DNA of 64,000 nt, taken from UBA6770 sp965660875. GTDB taxonomy: Bacteria; Bacteroidota; Bacteroidia; Flavobacteriales_G; Salibacteraceae. Positions 43,912-54,027 of the stretch are shown one piece after another. The stretch covers positions 1 to 64,000 of the forward strand of contig CBFIBQ010000005.1 of the NCBI GenBank assembly GCA_965660875.1. Reading direction: 5' to 3'. Position 1 is the stretch's first letter. Every line of letters starts with the position of its first letter. Below the pieces are notes generated by a model. That model made no database searches and had not been told where the DNA came from. It was given only the letters and a program-made list of their open reading frames with translations. A program made the position numbers and the translations under genes.

Positions 43912-44520
43912 TCATTGCACTTCGAAATGCGCTTTCAAGTTGGTCAAACTTTTAAAGGGCGACTCCTCAATAAACATATTGGCTAACCATTCGGGTACTT
44001 CACCGCCTGTATTTGCTTTGGCTTCCATTGTTACTTGAGTGACGTTTTGGTCCAACTGTTCAATTTTCCATGTGCCCAGAGCTTTTTCAATGCGCACTAA
44101 GTCCTTTTTTCTAGGTGCGTAGTTGGGTAAAGCCGAAGAACGTATTAGGTAGTTTCCGTTAGCTTCTTTTGAGCTAAGTACCTTGCTGATAACATCTCTA
44201 TCATCAACAGGCCATGGCGCTGCATATACTTCGTACACCACGAATTCTTCGTTACCATCCTTATGAAGCACTTTACATTCAGAATTATCGGAGTACCATT
44301 CCGTGCGCTTGTCAAATTGCATGATGAAATTGTAAACGTCTTCAGCAGATGCATTGATTTGACAAATTGCTCGATATTGTCGAAGGTCCCAACCGGGAGC
44401 ATTTTTGGTCCAAACCTGAACCGAGTTTTTATTTTTCTTGAGCTCCCACTGTTCTTGAGCATTGCTCATTGAACAAACCATTAGGGCAGCAATTACACTG
44501 ACAAGTATCTTTTTAATCAT
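43912..44520 (-). CDS. START-domain lipid-binding-like protein
   Basis: The 202-residue protein has a signal peptide (1-21, ending CSMSNAQ). A START-like domain follows (WELKKNKNSVQVWTK, then AICQINASAEDVYNFIMQFDKRTEWY, then VDDRDVISKVL). START domains hold a lipid or other hydrophobic ligand in a deep pocket, and exported bacterial versions are of unknown ligand. It is the last gene of the division cluster, 12 bases after yqeY. The link to division is positional only. It ends tail to tail with collar paralogue 5. Confidence 0.85.
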   Translation of the reverse strand: MIKKILVSVIAALMVCSMSNAQEQWELKKNKNSVQVWTKNAPGWDLRQYRAICQINASAEDVYNFIMQFDKRTEWYSDNSECKVLHKDGNEEFVVYEVYAAPWPVDDRDVISKVLSSKEANGNYLIRSSALPNYAPRKKDLVRIEKALGTWKIEQLDQNVTQVTMEAKANTGGEVPEWLANMFIEESPFKSLTNLKAHFEVQ

Positions 44521-44532
44521 TATTATTCGTCT

Positions 44533-44982
44533 TTATCCTAGTTTGGACTTGACGATGGAAGAAACCATTTTGTTGTCCGCCTGACCTGCTAATTTTTTTG
44601 AAGCCATTCCCATTACCTTACCCATATCTTTCATGCTTGCAGCACCGGTTTGGGTAATAATGCTTTCAATAATTTCGGTTACTTCCGCCTCGGATAATTG
44701 AGCTGGAAGGTATTTTTCAATGACGGCAGCTTGCTGCAACTCTACCTCGGCTAAGTCGGCTCTATTTTGACCCTTGTAGGCATCAGCAGCCTCTTTGCGT
44801 TGCTTTACCAACCGTTGCAACACAGCTATTCCAGCATCGTCGCTTACATTACCATCAGCACCTTTTTCTGATGCAGCCAGAAGTAACGCAGATTTAACCG
44901 CTCTAAGCGCTTCTAATTTCTCTTTATCCTTGGCCTTCATGGCCGCTTTGATGTCGTTGTTTATTGCGTCAGTAAGTGCCAT
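44533..44982 (-). CDS. GatB/YqeY-domain protein
   Basis: The 149-residue all-helical protein has the family pattern: DAMK-like start (NDIKAAMKAKDKEKLEALRAVKSA), then LQRLVKQRKEAADAY, then IEKYLPAQLSEAEV and GKVMGMASKKLAGQADNK. YqeY proteins resemble the tRNA-binding tail of the GatB amidotransferase subunit, but their role is not settled. The start overlaps the ftsZ stop by one base (TAATG). A position after ftsZ is common in Bacteroidota. Confidence 0.93.
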   Translation of the reverse strand: MALTDAINNDIKAAMKAKDKEKLEALRAVKSALLLAASEKGADGNVSDDAGIAVLQRLVKQRKEAADAYKGQNRADLAEVELQQAAVIEKYLPAQLSEAEVTEIIESIITQTGAASMKDMGKVMGMASKKLAGQADNKMVSSIVKSKLG

Positions 44983-46775
44983 TAATCTACGTTATCGTGT
45001 AAGAAAGAATTATTCGATTTAATTTCCGTTTTCTTTTCTCCGTTTTCATCCTCAGTTTCTGAAATACTCAATCTTGATACCTGAGATTCATCGGAAGCAG
45101 CTACTTCATCTAATTCAATAGATCTGCGCATAAACGCGGGCTGCTCTTCAAGTGAAGAAATGCCAGAAGGGGTTTTAAGTTGCATACTTAAATTGCGCAA
45201 CCGGGCCATTCTTTCCTGTGCCAATTTTTGCCGTTCCTCTGGGTTTGTTTCCGGTTCTTTTGATTTAGGATCTTCTATTTTAATAGACGCATTGTCGCTA
45301 GGTTCTGAACTTGACTTTAGACGAGGGTTCAAATCAAACTCCTCTTCAGTACTTTCATTGCTTTGTTCTTGTGCGCTGTGTTCCTGTGCTGGCTCGTCTG
45401 TAAATGCATCGTCCTCTAGGTTATGACGGATAATTTCTTTTTCCGAAGTACTTTCATTTGTTTCTCCAGCAGTAGATTCAGATATGTTATTGCTACTTTC
45501 TGCTTCTGCGTCAGTATCGATTGTATCTGAAGGGTGTTCTTCTTCAGGTTCACTCGTTTGCGCTTCCTTTTCTTCGGGTATTTCGTATACAGTTTTAGTA
45601 ACGGCCAAAGGCTTATCCTTAACTGCTGGCTTTATTTCGTCTTCATTTGAGGTTTCCGCTTTAGGCTCTTCCTTTTTTGGAGTAAACAAACTTGGTTGAA
45701 CGGGTTTTGGATAGCTCCTGCTCGGGATTGGCGCAGTTAATTCGGTTTTTACGTCATCGTCCAAACTTTTTACGGTTGGACGTACTTCTTTTTTTACCTC
45801 TTGAGAAAAGTTAGGTTTATCGGTGAAGCCAGTTGCAATTATTGTAATGCTAATTTCATCTGCTTCCAACCTATCATCCGTTCCATGTCCCCAAATTACC
45901 TCTGCATCCTCACCTGCTTCTTCTTCTATAAAATCGGTAATCTCAGTAATTTCATCAAACAGAATATTGTCACTGCCATAGGTAATGTTGAGCAATATGT
46001 TTGAAGCTCCGGTAATGTCATTATCGTTTAGTAATGGTGAAGCTACTGCATTCTGAACTGCAGTGTAGGCTCTATTTTCTCCATTAGCAACTGCAGAACC
46101 CATAATGGCTACTCCACTGCCGGTCATAACCGTTTTAACATCGTTGAAATCTACATTGATTTTTCCCGTTGTAGTAATCGCCTCGGCAATACCTCTAGCC
46201 GCAGTTGTTAATACGTTGTCCGCTTGTTCGAATGCGTTATCAAGGGTTAGATTACCAAACATTTCTCGTAACTTATCGTTGTTTATTACGAGTATAGTAT
46301 CTACGCAACCTCTCAAATTTGCAATGCCTTCATCTGCTCTTCTTTTTCGTTTTTTGCCCTCAAACGAAAACGGCATGGTAACAATACCAACAGTAAGAAT
46401 ACCCATTTCTTTTGCTGCCTGAGCAATTATAGGAGCAGCTCCTGTGCCCGTTCCTCCTCCCATTCCGGCAGTGATAAAAACCATTTTGGTATGAGCTCCT
46501 AGTATTTCTTTTACTTCGTCAATGCTTTCGATAGCTGCATTTTCGCCTACTTCAGAACGCGAACCTGCTCCCAAACCAGAGGTCAGACTTGCCCCCAACT
46601 GAATTTTGGCAGGCACTGGACTAATATCAAGCGCCTGTTGATCCGTATTGCAGACCATAAAATCTACGTCTTTTATACCTTGGCGATACATATGATTAAC
46701 AGCGTTGCTTCCGCCGCCGCCTATACCGATTACTTTAATAATTGAATGCTGTTCTCTGGGCAAATTGAACTTCAT
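44982..46775 (-). CDS. ftsZ: Cell division protein FtsZ
   Basis: FtsZ is the tubulin-like GTPase that forms the division ring. The GTPase core (1 to about 325) has GGGGSNAVNHM (19-29), the tubulin signature GGGTGTGAAP (106-115) and the T7 loop NVDFNDVKTVM. A very acidic, low-complexity linker of about 250 residues follows. The end SNNSFLHDNVD fits the C-terminal peptide of Bacteroidota FtsZ. At 597 residues it is far longer than E. coli FtsZ (383) because of the linker, which is usual for this phylum. It is 24 bases after ftsA. Confidence 0.97.
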   Translation of the reverse strand: MKFNLPREQHSIIKVIGIGGGGSNAVNHMYRQGIKDVDFMVCNTDQQALDISPVPAKIQLGASLTSGLGAGSRSEVGENAAIESIDEVKEILGAHTKMVFITAGMGGGTGTGAAPIIAQAAKEMGILTVGIVTMPFSFEGKKRKRRADEGIANLRGCVDTILVINNDKLREMFGNLTLDNAFEQADNVLTTAARGIAEAITTTGKINVDFNDVKTVMTGSGVAIMGSAVANGENRAYTAVQNAVASPLLNDNDITGASNILLNITYGSDNILFDEITEITDFIEEEAGEDAEVIWGHGTDDRLEADEISITIIATGFTDKPNFSQEVKKEVRPTVKSLDDDVKTELTAPIPSRSYPKPVQPSLFTPKKEEPKAETSNEDEIKPAVKDKPLAVTKTVYEIPEEKEAQTSEPEEEHPSDTIDTDAEAESSNNISESTAGETNESTSEKEIIRHNLEDDAFTDEPAQEHSAQEQSNESTEEEFDLNPRLKSSSEPSDNASIKIEDPKSKEPETNPEERQKLAQERMARLRNLSMQLKTPSGISSLEEQPAFMRRSIELDEVAASDESQVSRLSISETEDENGEKKTEIKSNNSFLHDNVD

Positions 46776-46799
46776 AACGTTAATTTTTTGTACTTAATA

Positions 46800-48188
46800 T
46801 TAGTCTTCGTCTTCTTCTAAATATTTCCTTGTCTTATCAAATAGGTCTTGAAACCAACTTCCACGTTTGGTCCCAAAACTGGTGATGTCTTCCTCCGGCA
46901 GTTCTGCTTCAGTTGCCTCCGTTGTTTCCTCAGTTGGCAAAGCTTCATTTGCTTCAGAATTTACATCAGTTTGCTGTTCGGGTGATGGAGTGAACGTGTT
47001 TGCAGAATTACTTTTTGATAATTTTTCTAGGTGTTCTAAAATTTGATAGCCTTCTAGCACCAGTCCTACTCCAGTAGAGAAACTTGGGCTTGTTATTTCT
47101 TCTGATCCAGCCGCAAGATGCTCGGTTGGATATCCAATTCGAGTATCCATACCGGTAGTAAACTCAAACAATTGTGCAATATGCTTCATTTGAGAGCCCC
47201 CTCCGGTAACTACTAATCCCGCAATGAGTTTGGATTCAAACCCCGAATTGGTAATCTCGTAGTATACCTGCTCAATGATTTCGGTCATTCGAGCTTCTAT
47301 AATACGGGCTAGGTTTTTTACCGAAATTTCTTTAGCGGGTCTACCTCTCAGTCCAGGAATGGATACAATTTCGTTTTCTTGATTCTCACTGGCTAAAGCA
47401 GAGCCAAATTTTAACTTCAATAACTCAGCTTGTCTTCTTATGATAGAGCAACCTTCTTTAATGTCGTCAGATATCACGTTACCACCAAATGGTATTACTG
47501 CCGTATGTCGTATTATGTTGTCTTGAAAAATTGCCAGATCAGTGGTTCCGCCACCTATGTCTACTAAAGCAATTCCCGCTTCTTTTTCTTCTTCGTGTAA
47601 TACAGATAGCGCAGAAGCGATTGGTTCTAAGGTGATATCTAAAACATCAAGGCCTGCTTTTTCGACGCATTTTTTAATGTTGTTTACCGCTGCAACTTGG
47701 GCAATGATTACGTGAAAGTTCGCTTCTAAGCGACCACCAGACATACCAATAGGGTCAGTAATACCTTGTTCGTTGTCTACAATATACTCTTGAGGAATTA
47801 CATTGATAATCTTTTCGCCTGGTTGCATGACCAACTTGAACATGTCCTTTCTGAGAGCCTCTACATCATGACGTGTAATTTCATCTTCGTAGCTGTCTCT
47901 AATTTTCACACCTCGGTGCTGTATGCTTCTTATGTGCTGCCCCGCAATACCAACATTTACTTGTCTTATGGTAACGCCTGATTTTTCCTCAGCCAATCGT
48001 ATAGCTTCTCTTATGGAATCGACTGTTGGGGTAATATGGGTTACAACGCCCCGGCTAACTCCTGGAGAGGGGGCTTTTCCCATTCCTAAGACTTCTAGTT
48101 TACCGTGTTCATTTTTTCTGCCAACTAAGGCCGCTATTTTTGTAGTCCCGATATCGAGACCGACAACGAATTCTGTGGGTATTGACAT
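46800..48188 (-). CDS. ftsA: Cell division protein FtsA
   Basis: FtsA is an actin-like ATPase that tethers FtsZ to the membrane. It shows VVGLDIGTTKIAALVGR (phosphate 1), the SHS2/1C region, ALVDIGGGTTDLAIF (phosphate 2) and GLVVTGGGSQMKHI (adenosine). The C-terminal tail (SWFQDLFDKTRKYLEE) looks like the amphipathic membrane helix. The frame is open from 48212, overlapping ftsQ, but the ATG at 48188 (MSIPTEFVVGLDIG) fits the family and lies 4 bases after the ftsQ stop. An acidic Thr/Glu-rich stretch separates the core from the tail. Confidence 0.95.
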   Translation of the reverse strand: MSIPTEFVVGLDIGTTKIAALVGRKNEHGKLEVLGMGKAPSPGVSRGVVTHITPTVDSIREAIRLAEEKSGVTIRQVNVGIAGQHIRSIQHRGVKIRDSYEDEITRHDVEALRKDMFKLVMQPGEKIINVIPQEYIVDNEQGITDPIGMSGGRLEANFHVIIAQVAAVNNIKKCVEKAGLDVLDITLEPIASALSVLHEEEKEAGIALVDIGGGTTDLAIFQDNIIRHTAVIPFGGNVISDDIKEGCSIIRRQAELLKLKFGSALASENQENEIVSIPGLRGRPAKEISVKNLARIIEARMTEIIEQVYYEITNSGFESKLIAGLVVTGGGSQMKHIAQLFEFTTGMDTRIGYPTEHLAAGSEEITSPSFSTGVGLVLEGYQILEHLEKLSKSNSANTFTPSPEQQTDVNSEANEALPTEETTEATEAELPEEDITSFGTKRGSWFQDLFDKTRKYLEEDED

Positions 48189-48192
48189 AATA

Positions 48193-49059
48193 TTATCGTT
48201 TAGTGCAGACAACCTGATTTTTGTACTTTAAATTAATTACAGAGTAATTGTTCCAACCTGTATTGTTTAGTCCTTTTTTGTAGAAAAGAAGTAGCTTTTC
48301 AAACTTTTGTTCTATGTTTTCGAAGGAGCCTAATATGATTTTATGGTTTCCTACTCTAGGGATTAACTCTAAATCTTGTTCTTCATTCATATAGACCTGC
48401 GATATTTGAGCACTCCAAAATTTGTCCGTAGTGATGAACTTTGCGACTTCAAAAAAACCTTTAAGCTGATAAGCTCCGGGTACCTCTTGTTTGTTTATGT
48501 TCAATTTGTCGAGTAAGTCTATATTTTCAACTGCAGTTGTATTTTTTTTACGGAAAATTTTATTGAGTCGATCTTCTAAATTTTCCAGTTGATACACTGT
48601 AGAGTAAGGCACGTTTATGTTCCCGTTGGCAATTAAAACACGAGCGGAATATTTATTCGACAATGGCATTAAGCTGCCGTATTGATCCAAATAAAAACTT
48701 TCATTTCTGTTGTTATATAATCGAACAATGGGAGCGCGTTCTTTTATTTCTATCGTTAAAGTTCCGTCAATTGAGCAATAAACTTGTGCTTTTTCGATGG
48801 CGGAATTGTTACCCAGAAGCTGCTCCAGCTCTTCAATATCCACGGATTCAACCAATTGCTTATTTAGAAGGTAGCCTTGATTTTGATACAGGTTCTTTAT
48901 GTCCTCCTGCGTAACAAAACGTGAAGTAGCGGGCTTGTCAATTCGGATGGAGATTTTCTGCAACTCTTGAACGCTCTTTTGGCTTTTGGTAAAACTTACC
49001 AACGCCGAAATACCCACTAATAGTAGAACCCACGTAAATATGTTGAGTGCTTTTTTCAA
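48193..49059 (-). CDS. ftsQ: Cell division protein FtsQ
   Basis: The 288-residue bitopic protein has one N-terminal membrane span (about 5-23, ALNIFTWVLLLVGISALVSF). A periplasmic POTRA-like region follows (ISIRIDKPATSRFVTQEDI) and then a FtsQ/DivIB domain with YLDQYGSLMPLSN. FtsQ links early and late divisome proteins. Sequence conservation is low in this family, but the position between murC and ftsA is diagnostic. It overlaps murC by 4 bases. Confidence 0.92.
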   Translation of the reverse strand: MKKALNIFTWVLLLVGISALVSFTKSQKSVQELQKISIRIDKPATSRFVTQEDIKNLYQNQGYLLNKQLVESVDIEELEQLLGNNSAIEKAQVYCSIDGTLTIEIKERAPIVRLYNNRNESFYLDQYGSLMPLSNKYSARVLIANGNINVPYSTVYQLENLEDRLNKIFRKKNTTAVENIDLLDKLNINKQEVPGAYQLKGFFEVAKFITTDKFWSAQISQVYMNEEQDLELIPRVGNHKIILGSFENIEQKFEKLLLFYKKGLNNTGWNNYSVINLKYKNQVVCTKR

Positions 49060-50423
49060 CCCTGTTGCTTTAATATATTGATTCTCAGGGGTTCAACAAG
49101 CGTACCGATGTCACCTGCCCCCAAGGTAATTAATATTTGTAAATTTTTGTTTTTCAGCGCATCAGCCGAGGTGAGGTCGTCTCTTTTTACTAACGATTTG
49201 TTTTTGATAACTACTTTTTCAAGAAGCATTTGAGCGTCCACCCCTTCAATTTTTTCTTCCCGAGCTGGATAAATATCCATCAATAAAAGTTCATCTAATA
49301 AAGAAAGGCTTTGTCCGAATTCGTTGGCAAAATCTCTTGTTCTGCTGTATAAATGAGGTTGGAAAATTCCAGTAATCTTTCTTCCTGGATACATGGATTG
49401 TAAGGAGAGTATACACGCCCTTATTTCCTGAGGGTGGTGGGCATAATCGTCTACAAAGATGAGCTCGGGTGTATTGATTATGAATTCGAATCTGCGTTTT
49501 ATACCTTGGAAAGTCTCTAACCCATGCCGAATCTCGCTTGTTGTTATACCCGCCCACGCTGCAACAGCGATAGCCGCAGTTGCATTTTCAATATTGTGTT
49601 CACCAGGAAAGAAGCTGATAAGATCTTCAACTCTTTGTTGGTCAAAGTTAAAGTTGAAGGTTGCCTTGTTTTCGTTGTAGCGAATGTTTGTTGAGTTGAA
49701 ATCTGCACTTTCGTTAATACTATAACTGTAGTTTTTTGGGGTTGCGGGCATATACAATTCAAGTCCTTTTTTTGAAAATATTGCTCCCTTTGGGTTGGTT
49801 TTCGCTGCAAAACTCGAGAATGTAGCTCTGAAGTCCGCATCATCTTTGTAAATATCCAAATGATCGGGATCGCAAGAGGTAATTACACTAATATGCGGGT
49901 TTAAACTTAAAAATGAACGATCAAACTCATCGGCTTCTACCACACAATAATCAGATGTAGGATGGAATAAAAAGTTGGAGTCTAAGTTAGTTGAGATACC
50001 GCCAAGAAATGCGGTGCAACCTATACGACTATTATTGAATAGGTGCATAATCAAGGTTGATACAGAGGTTTTTCCATGGGTTCCTGCAACGGCGATTGTT
50101 TTATAGGATCTAGTTATTTGTCCCAATGCAGCTGCACGTTTGATAATTGGCACTCCGACCTTTTCAAAATGCTTATAAATGCTGTGGTTTATATTAATGG
50201 CTGGAGTCCATATTACTAAATCTATATCCTCGGGTAAATCTGATATTCGATCGTTGTAATAAATGGAAATGCCTTCCTCTTCAAGGTCATTGGTTACTTT
50301 AGAGTAGGTCTTGTCGTAGCCTGAAACAGCAATACCTTTAAAATGAAAATACCTGGCAAGTGCGGACATTCCAATTCCACCGATACCTAAAAAAAATATA
50401 TTTCTAGCGGAATTAATGTCCAT
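49056..50423 (-). CDS. murC: UDP-N-acetylmuramate--L-alanine ligase
   Basis: MurC adds L-Ala to UDP-MurNAc, the first peptide step of peptidoglycan synthesis, in the cytoplasm. The 455-residue protein has the nucleotide-binding GIGGIGMSALA (13-23), the ATP loop AGTHGKTS (113-120), the FDRSFLSL/CDPDHLDIY region and FVDDYAHHPQEI in the C-terminal domain. Start overlaps the murG stop by one base. Confidence 0.97.
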   Translation of the reverse strand: MDINSARNIFFLGIGGIGMSALARYFHFKGIAVSGYDKTYSKVTNDLEEEGISIYYNDRISDLPEDIDLVIWTPAININHSIYKHFEKVGVPIIKRAAALGQITRSYKTIAVAGTHGKTSVSTLIMHLFNNSRIGCTAFLGGISTNLDSNFLFHPTSDYCVVEADEFDRSFLSLNPHISVITSCDPDHLDIYKDDADFRATFSSFAAKTNPKGAIFSKKGLELYMPATPKNYSYSINESADFNSTNIRYNENKATFNFNFDQQRVEDLISFFPGEHNIENATAAIAVAAWAGITTSEIRHGLETFQGIKRRFEFIINTPELIFVDDYAHHPQEIRACILSLQSMYPGRKITGIFQPHLYSRTRDFANEFGQSLSLLDELLLMDIYPAREEKIEGVDAQMLLEKVVIKNKSLVKRDDLTSADALKNKNLQILITLGAGDIGTLVEPLRINILKQQG

Positions 50424-51526
50424 TACATCCTAGTTAGTTTAAGCGCTTCTTCAGCAATACTTTCGGCTGCATTAGGTAAGCCAAATGGGGATATGTTATT
50501 TGAAAGCTTTTTCAACTCTTCATCATTTTTTATCAGTTCAATAGCGGTTTCAGTAAGTAAACTGGTGGCTTGATTATTACTTATAAGTAAGGCCGCATCG
50601 TGTTGCGTTAAGGCTAGTGCATTTTTTGTCTGGTGATCTTCAGCGGCACTTGGTAGCGGTACTAAAATGGAGGGTTTTTTTGTCAGTACAATTTCGGTCA
50701 CCGCAATTGCACCAGCCCGTGAAATGACTAAGTCTGCCGCAGCATAAGCCAAATCCATTTCAGTTATAAACTGATGTACTTTAATTCCCTTGTTTTCTAG
50801 TGCTTTTGTGCCTGATCGTACACTTTCATAGCTTACTTTACCGGTTTGCCAAATGAGTTGAACGTCGTCTTCAACAAAGCGATTTATTTGTGGAAGAATA
50901 GCATCGTTTACTGATTTGGCTCCTAAGCTACCACCGATGATTAGTATTGTTTTTTTAGTGGCATCTAAATTAAAAAACGCCAGAGCCTTTTCCCTTTTTC
51001 CTTGAATGTCAATAACATTCTTTCGGACGGGATTTCCAGTTAAAACAATTTTTTCTTCAGGAAAAAACTTATCCATTTCTTCAAATGCAACGCATACTTT
51101 ATTTACAGATTTTCCTAAAATTTTATTCGTTACGCCAGCATAAGAGTTTTGTTCTTGTATCAGTGTCGGAACATTCATTTTTGAAGCAACACGCAGCACG
51201 GGACCACTGGCGTATCCTCCAGTTCCAATTACTAGGTTTGGATTAAAGTCTTTGATTATTTTTTTAGCAGCTCTCAAACTTTGAATCACCTTAATTGGAA
51301 ACATTAAATTCTTTAGGCTAAGGGATCGTTGAAACCCACTAATCCACAAGCCTTCTATTGGGTAACCAGCAGCAGGAACTTTTTCCATTTCCATTCTACC
51401 TTGAGCCCCTACGAACAATATGTCTGCCGTTGGTTCTTTTTCTTTGATTGCATTAGCGATAGCAATTGCAGGGAAAATGTGTCCACCCGTGCCACCACCG
51501 GATATGATTACTCTAGGCGATTGCAT
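50423..51526 (-). CDS. murG: UDP-GlcNAc:lipid I N-acetylglucosaminyltransferase
   Basis: MurG is the peripheral membrane glycosyltransferase (GT28) that turns lipid I into lipid II. The 367 residues include the N-terminal GGGTGGHIFPAIAIA loop (about 10-24), the second glycine loop IGGSLGAKSVND, and the C-terminal sugar-nucleotide site VISRAGAIAVTE with SAAEDHQTKNA. It overlaps ftsW by 14 bases. Confidence 0.97.
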   Translation of the reverse strand: MQSPRVIISGGGTGGHIFPAIAIANAIKEKEPTADILFVGAQGRMEMEKVPAAGYPIEGLWISGFQRSLSLKNLMFPIKVIQSLRAAKKIIKDFNPNLVIGTGGYASGPVLRVASKMNVPTLIQEQNSYAGVTNKILGKSVNKVCVAFEEMDKFFPEEKIVLTGNPVRKNVIDIQGKREKALAFFNLDATKKTILIIGGSLGAKSVNDAILPQINRFVEDDVQLIWQTGKVSYESVRSGTKALENKGIKVHQFITEMDLAYAAADLVISRAGAIAVTEIVLTKKPSILVPLPSAAEDHQTKNALALTQHDAALLISNNQATSLLTETAIELIKNDEELKKLSNNISPFGLPNAAESIAEEALKLTRM

Positions 51527-52691
51527 AGTCCTCCAATTTTGTTTTGTTCTTATTCTCTATATCAATGCCTCGACTCACACTTAATATGATACCAAGCCCT
51601 ATACAAGTAAACCAAGTTGAGGTTCCGCCCATACTCATCAAAGGCAATGGTTGGCCAGTAACGGGTAATAAGTTTACGGCTACACCCATGTTAATCAGCG
51701 CTTGAAAAACCATTAAAAATGCAATGCCGAGCGCTAGAAGTTGGGGAAATTTTTTCTCTGTTTTAGTGGCCATCTTAATCGTTCGAAAAAACAAAACGAG
51801 ATAGAGTAGGAGTATAAAGGTTCCACCAACGGCACCATACTCCTCCAAAACTATAGCGTAAATAAAGTCTGAGTAGGGGTGCGGTAGAAAAGCTCGTTGC
51901 GTGCTATTTCCTGGGCCTCGACCTACTATTCCTCCATTAGAAATGGCAATTTTAGCTTGGGCAACCTGGTAGTTTCCTCCGATATCTTGTTTTTCTTTAT
52001 CGCCCATATAACGCTCCACTCTTTTTTTCCAAGTTTCCGCCCTAGGAAATACTTGCGGAGCAAATTGGGCAATTAAGAAAATCATGGCGAGCCCAACAAC
52101 TCCAACCGGAATAAGGGATAAAAAATGCTTTAGAGGAGTACCCCCAATAAACATAAGAATCATACATGCACTAAATAGAACAGCAGCTGTAGAGAAGTTT
52201 GCGGGAAGAATGAGCGCACAAACCACAGCAACAGGTATAATGATGGGTATGAACGCTTGTTTGAAATCATGCAATACTTCTTTCTTTATCCACAGCATAC
52301 GGGCGGTGTACATTATAAGCCCCAACTTTGCTAAATCAGATGTTTGAAAAGACTGGTTAATTACAGGTATCGTTAACCAGCGACTCGCATTGTTTAAGTT
52401 GGATCCAATTAACAAGGTTAATAGCAGTAAAGGGATGGAGGCATAAAAAATGAGCTGCGCGATTCTTGAGAAATAGGTATATTTCATTTTATGTGTAACG
52501 TACATAAGCACAAATCCCAAAGCCAAGAAGATACCGTGTCTAAATAAATAGTACGCCGTATTTCCGCCTTGATGCTTGTATGCCAAGGTTACAATGGAGC
52601 TGTAAACCAATAACAGGCTAAACACCGCTAATATCAGTGCTATGAGCCAAATGGCTTTATCTCCTTTGAAATATTTTAGAACCTCTTTCAA
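51513..52691 (-). CDS. ftsW: SEDS glycosyltransferase FtsW
   Basis: The 392-residue multi-span membrane protein of the SEDS family polymerises lipid II at the septum together with the class B PBP. SEDS features are visible, including LTIPVINQSFQTSDLAKLGLI, VGRGPGNSTQRAFLP, FIYAIVLEEYG, and a C-terminal LPLMSMGGTS. FtsW rather than RodA is inferred from the position between murD and murG. Its start directly abuts the murD stop. Confidence 0.95.
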   Translation of the reverse strand: MKEVLKYFKGDKAIWLIALILAVFSLLLVYSSIVTLAYKHQGGNTAYYLFRHGIFLALGFVLMYVTHKMKYTYFSRIAQLIFYASIPLLLLTLLIGSNLNNASRWLTIPVINQSFQTSDLAKLGLIMYTARMLWIKKEVLHDFKQAFIPIIIPVAVVCALILPANFSTAAVLFSACMILMFIGGTPLKHFLSLIPVGVVGLAMIFLIAQFAPQVFPRAETWKKRVERYMGDKEKQDIGGNYQVAQAKIAISNGGIVGRGPGNSTQRAFLPHPYSDFIYAIVLEEYGAVGGTFILLLYLVLFFRTIKMATKTEKKFPQLLALGIAFLMVFQALINMGVAVNLLPVTGQPLPLMSMGGTSTWFTCIGLGIILSVSRGIDIENKNKTKLEDYAIA

Positions 52692-54026
52692 TTATAATCC
52701 TCTTGCAGCCTCTTTAAATTGTCTACCGCGATCTTCATAGTTTTCAAAAAGATCAAAACTTGCACAAGCAGGAGAAAGTAATACCGCATCTCCTTTTTGT
52801 GCCAATCGATAGGCAGTGCCAACCGCATCGTACATACTTTGCGTATCGTAAATATGCTCAATCGTTTCACCAAATGCCTCATGGATTTTTGAATTATCTA
52901 ACCCTAGACAAACAATGGCTTTTACCTTGTCTTTGACCAATGGAACTATTGAAGTATAATCGTTTCCTTTATCTACTCCGCCAACAATCCAAATGGTTTT
53001 TTCATCCATTTGCTCTAACGCATACCACGTGCTATTCACATTGGTAGCTTTTGAGTCATTTATGTAGCGAACTCCACATACTTGCGTTACCGTTTCAAGT
53101 CGGTGTTCAATGTTTTGAAAATCGTTTAAGCTCTCTCGAATGATCTCCTTTCTTAATTCGAGAATTCTTCCGGCTACCCCTGCGGCCATCGAGTTGTAGA
53201 GGTTGTGCTTTCCCTGTAATGCTAATTTTTGAATCGACATTTTTATACCTGTTTTTATATTAATTATTAAATCTTTATTATCTATCCATGCGCCTATACC
53301 TTCTTGTTTTTTTAGTGAGATAGGTATAAGCCTTGCTTTTGTTTTTTTCTTTTCGAGGAGTCGGCAAATTGTAGGGTCGTCTATGTTGTAAATCAGAAAG
53401 TCTTGTTCCGTCTGATTAAGAGTGATTCTGAGCTTTGATTCCGCGTACAATTCAAAATCGTTGTCGTAGCGGTCCAAGTGGTCAGGAGTAATGTTGAGCA
53501 GAATGGCTATATGTGGTTTGAATTTTTCAATTCTATCCAATTGAAAACTGCTGATTTCAATTACTGCCAACTCTGATTCTACCTTGTTCGCGACTTGCTT
53601 TGCAAGACTATCTCCGATATTTCCCGCAACGATTACTTTTTTGCCAGCCTTTCTGAATAAATGACCAGTAAGCAAAGCCGTAGTAGTTTTTCCGTTTGAG
53701 CCGGTTATTGCAATAATGGGTTTTTCGTAAAACCGACTCCCAAAATCCAGCTCATCAATAATTGGAATGCCGGCTGTATCAATGGCTTTAATTAGCGCAA
53801 TGTTATCCGGAATTCCTGGACTTTTAACTACTAAGTCAGCGCTTAGTATGCTCTGTTCAGAGTGTGTGTTTTCCTCGAAAGGAATGTTGTTATGTAAAAG
53901 AACGTCCTTCGATTTTTTAGAAATTGATCCCTTGTCAGAAACAAAAACCTCAAAACCATTTTTCTTGCCTAGTATGGCTGCACCATAACCGCTTTCGCCA
54001 GCACCGAGTACGACCAACTTTTTCAC
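52692..54026 (-). CDS. murD: UDP-N-acetylmuramoylalanine--D-glutamate ligase
   Basis: MurD adds D-Glu to UDP-MurNAc-L-Ala. The 444-residue protein has an N-terminal Rossmann-like LGAGESGYGAAILG, the ATP loop TGSNGKTTT (108-116), the LNITPDHLDRY motif and YINDSKATNVNS (C-terminal ligand site). One base separates its start from the mraY stop. Confidence 0.97.
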   Translation of the reverse strand: MKKLVVLGAGESGYGAAILGKKNGFEVFVSDKGSISKKSKDVLLHNNIPFEENTHSEQSILSADLVVKSPGIPDNIALIKAIDTAGIPIIDELDFGSRFYEKPIIAITGSNGKTTTALLTGHLFRKAGKKVIVAGNIGDSLAKQVANKVESELAVIEISSFQLDRIEKFKPHIAILLNITPDHLDRYDNDFELYAESKLRITLNQTEQDFLIYNIDDPTICRLLEKKKTKARLIPISLKKQEGIGAWIDNKDLIINIKTGIKMSIQKLALQGKHNLYNSMAAGVAGRILELRKEIIRESLNDFQNIEHRLETVTQVCGVRYINDSKATNVNSTWYALEQMDEKTIWIVGGVDKGNDYTSIVPLVKDKVKAIVCLGLDNSKIHEAFGETIEHIYDTQSMYDAVGTAYRLAQKGDAVLLSPACASFDLFENYEDRGRQFKEAARGL

Positions 54027-54027
54027 C

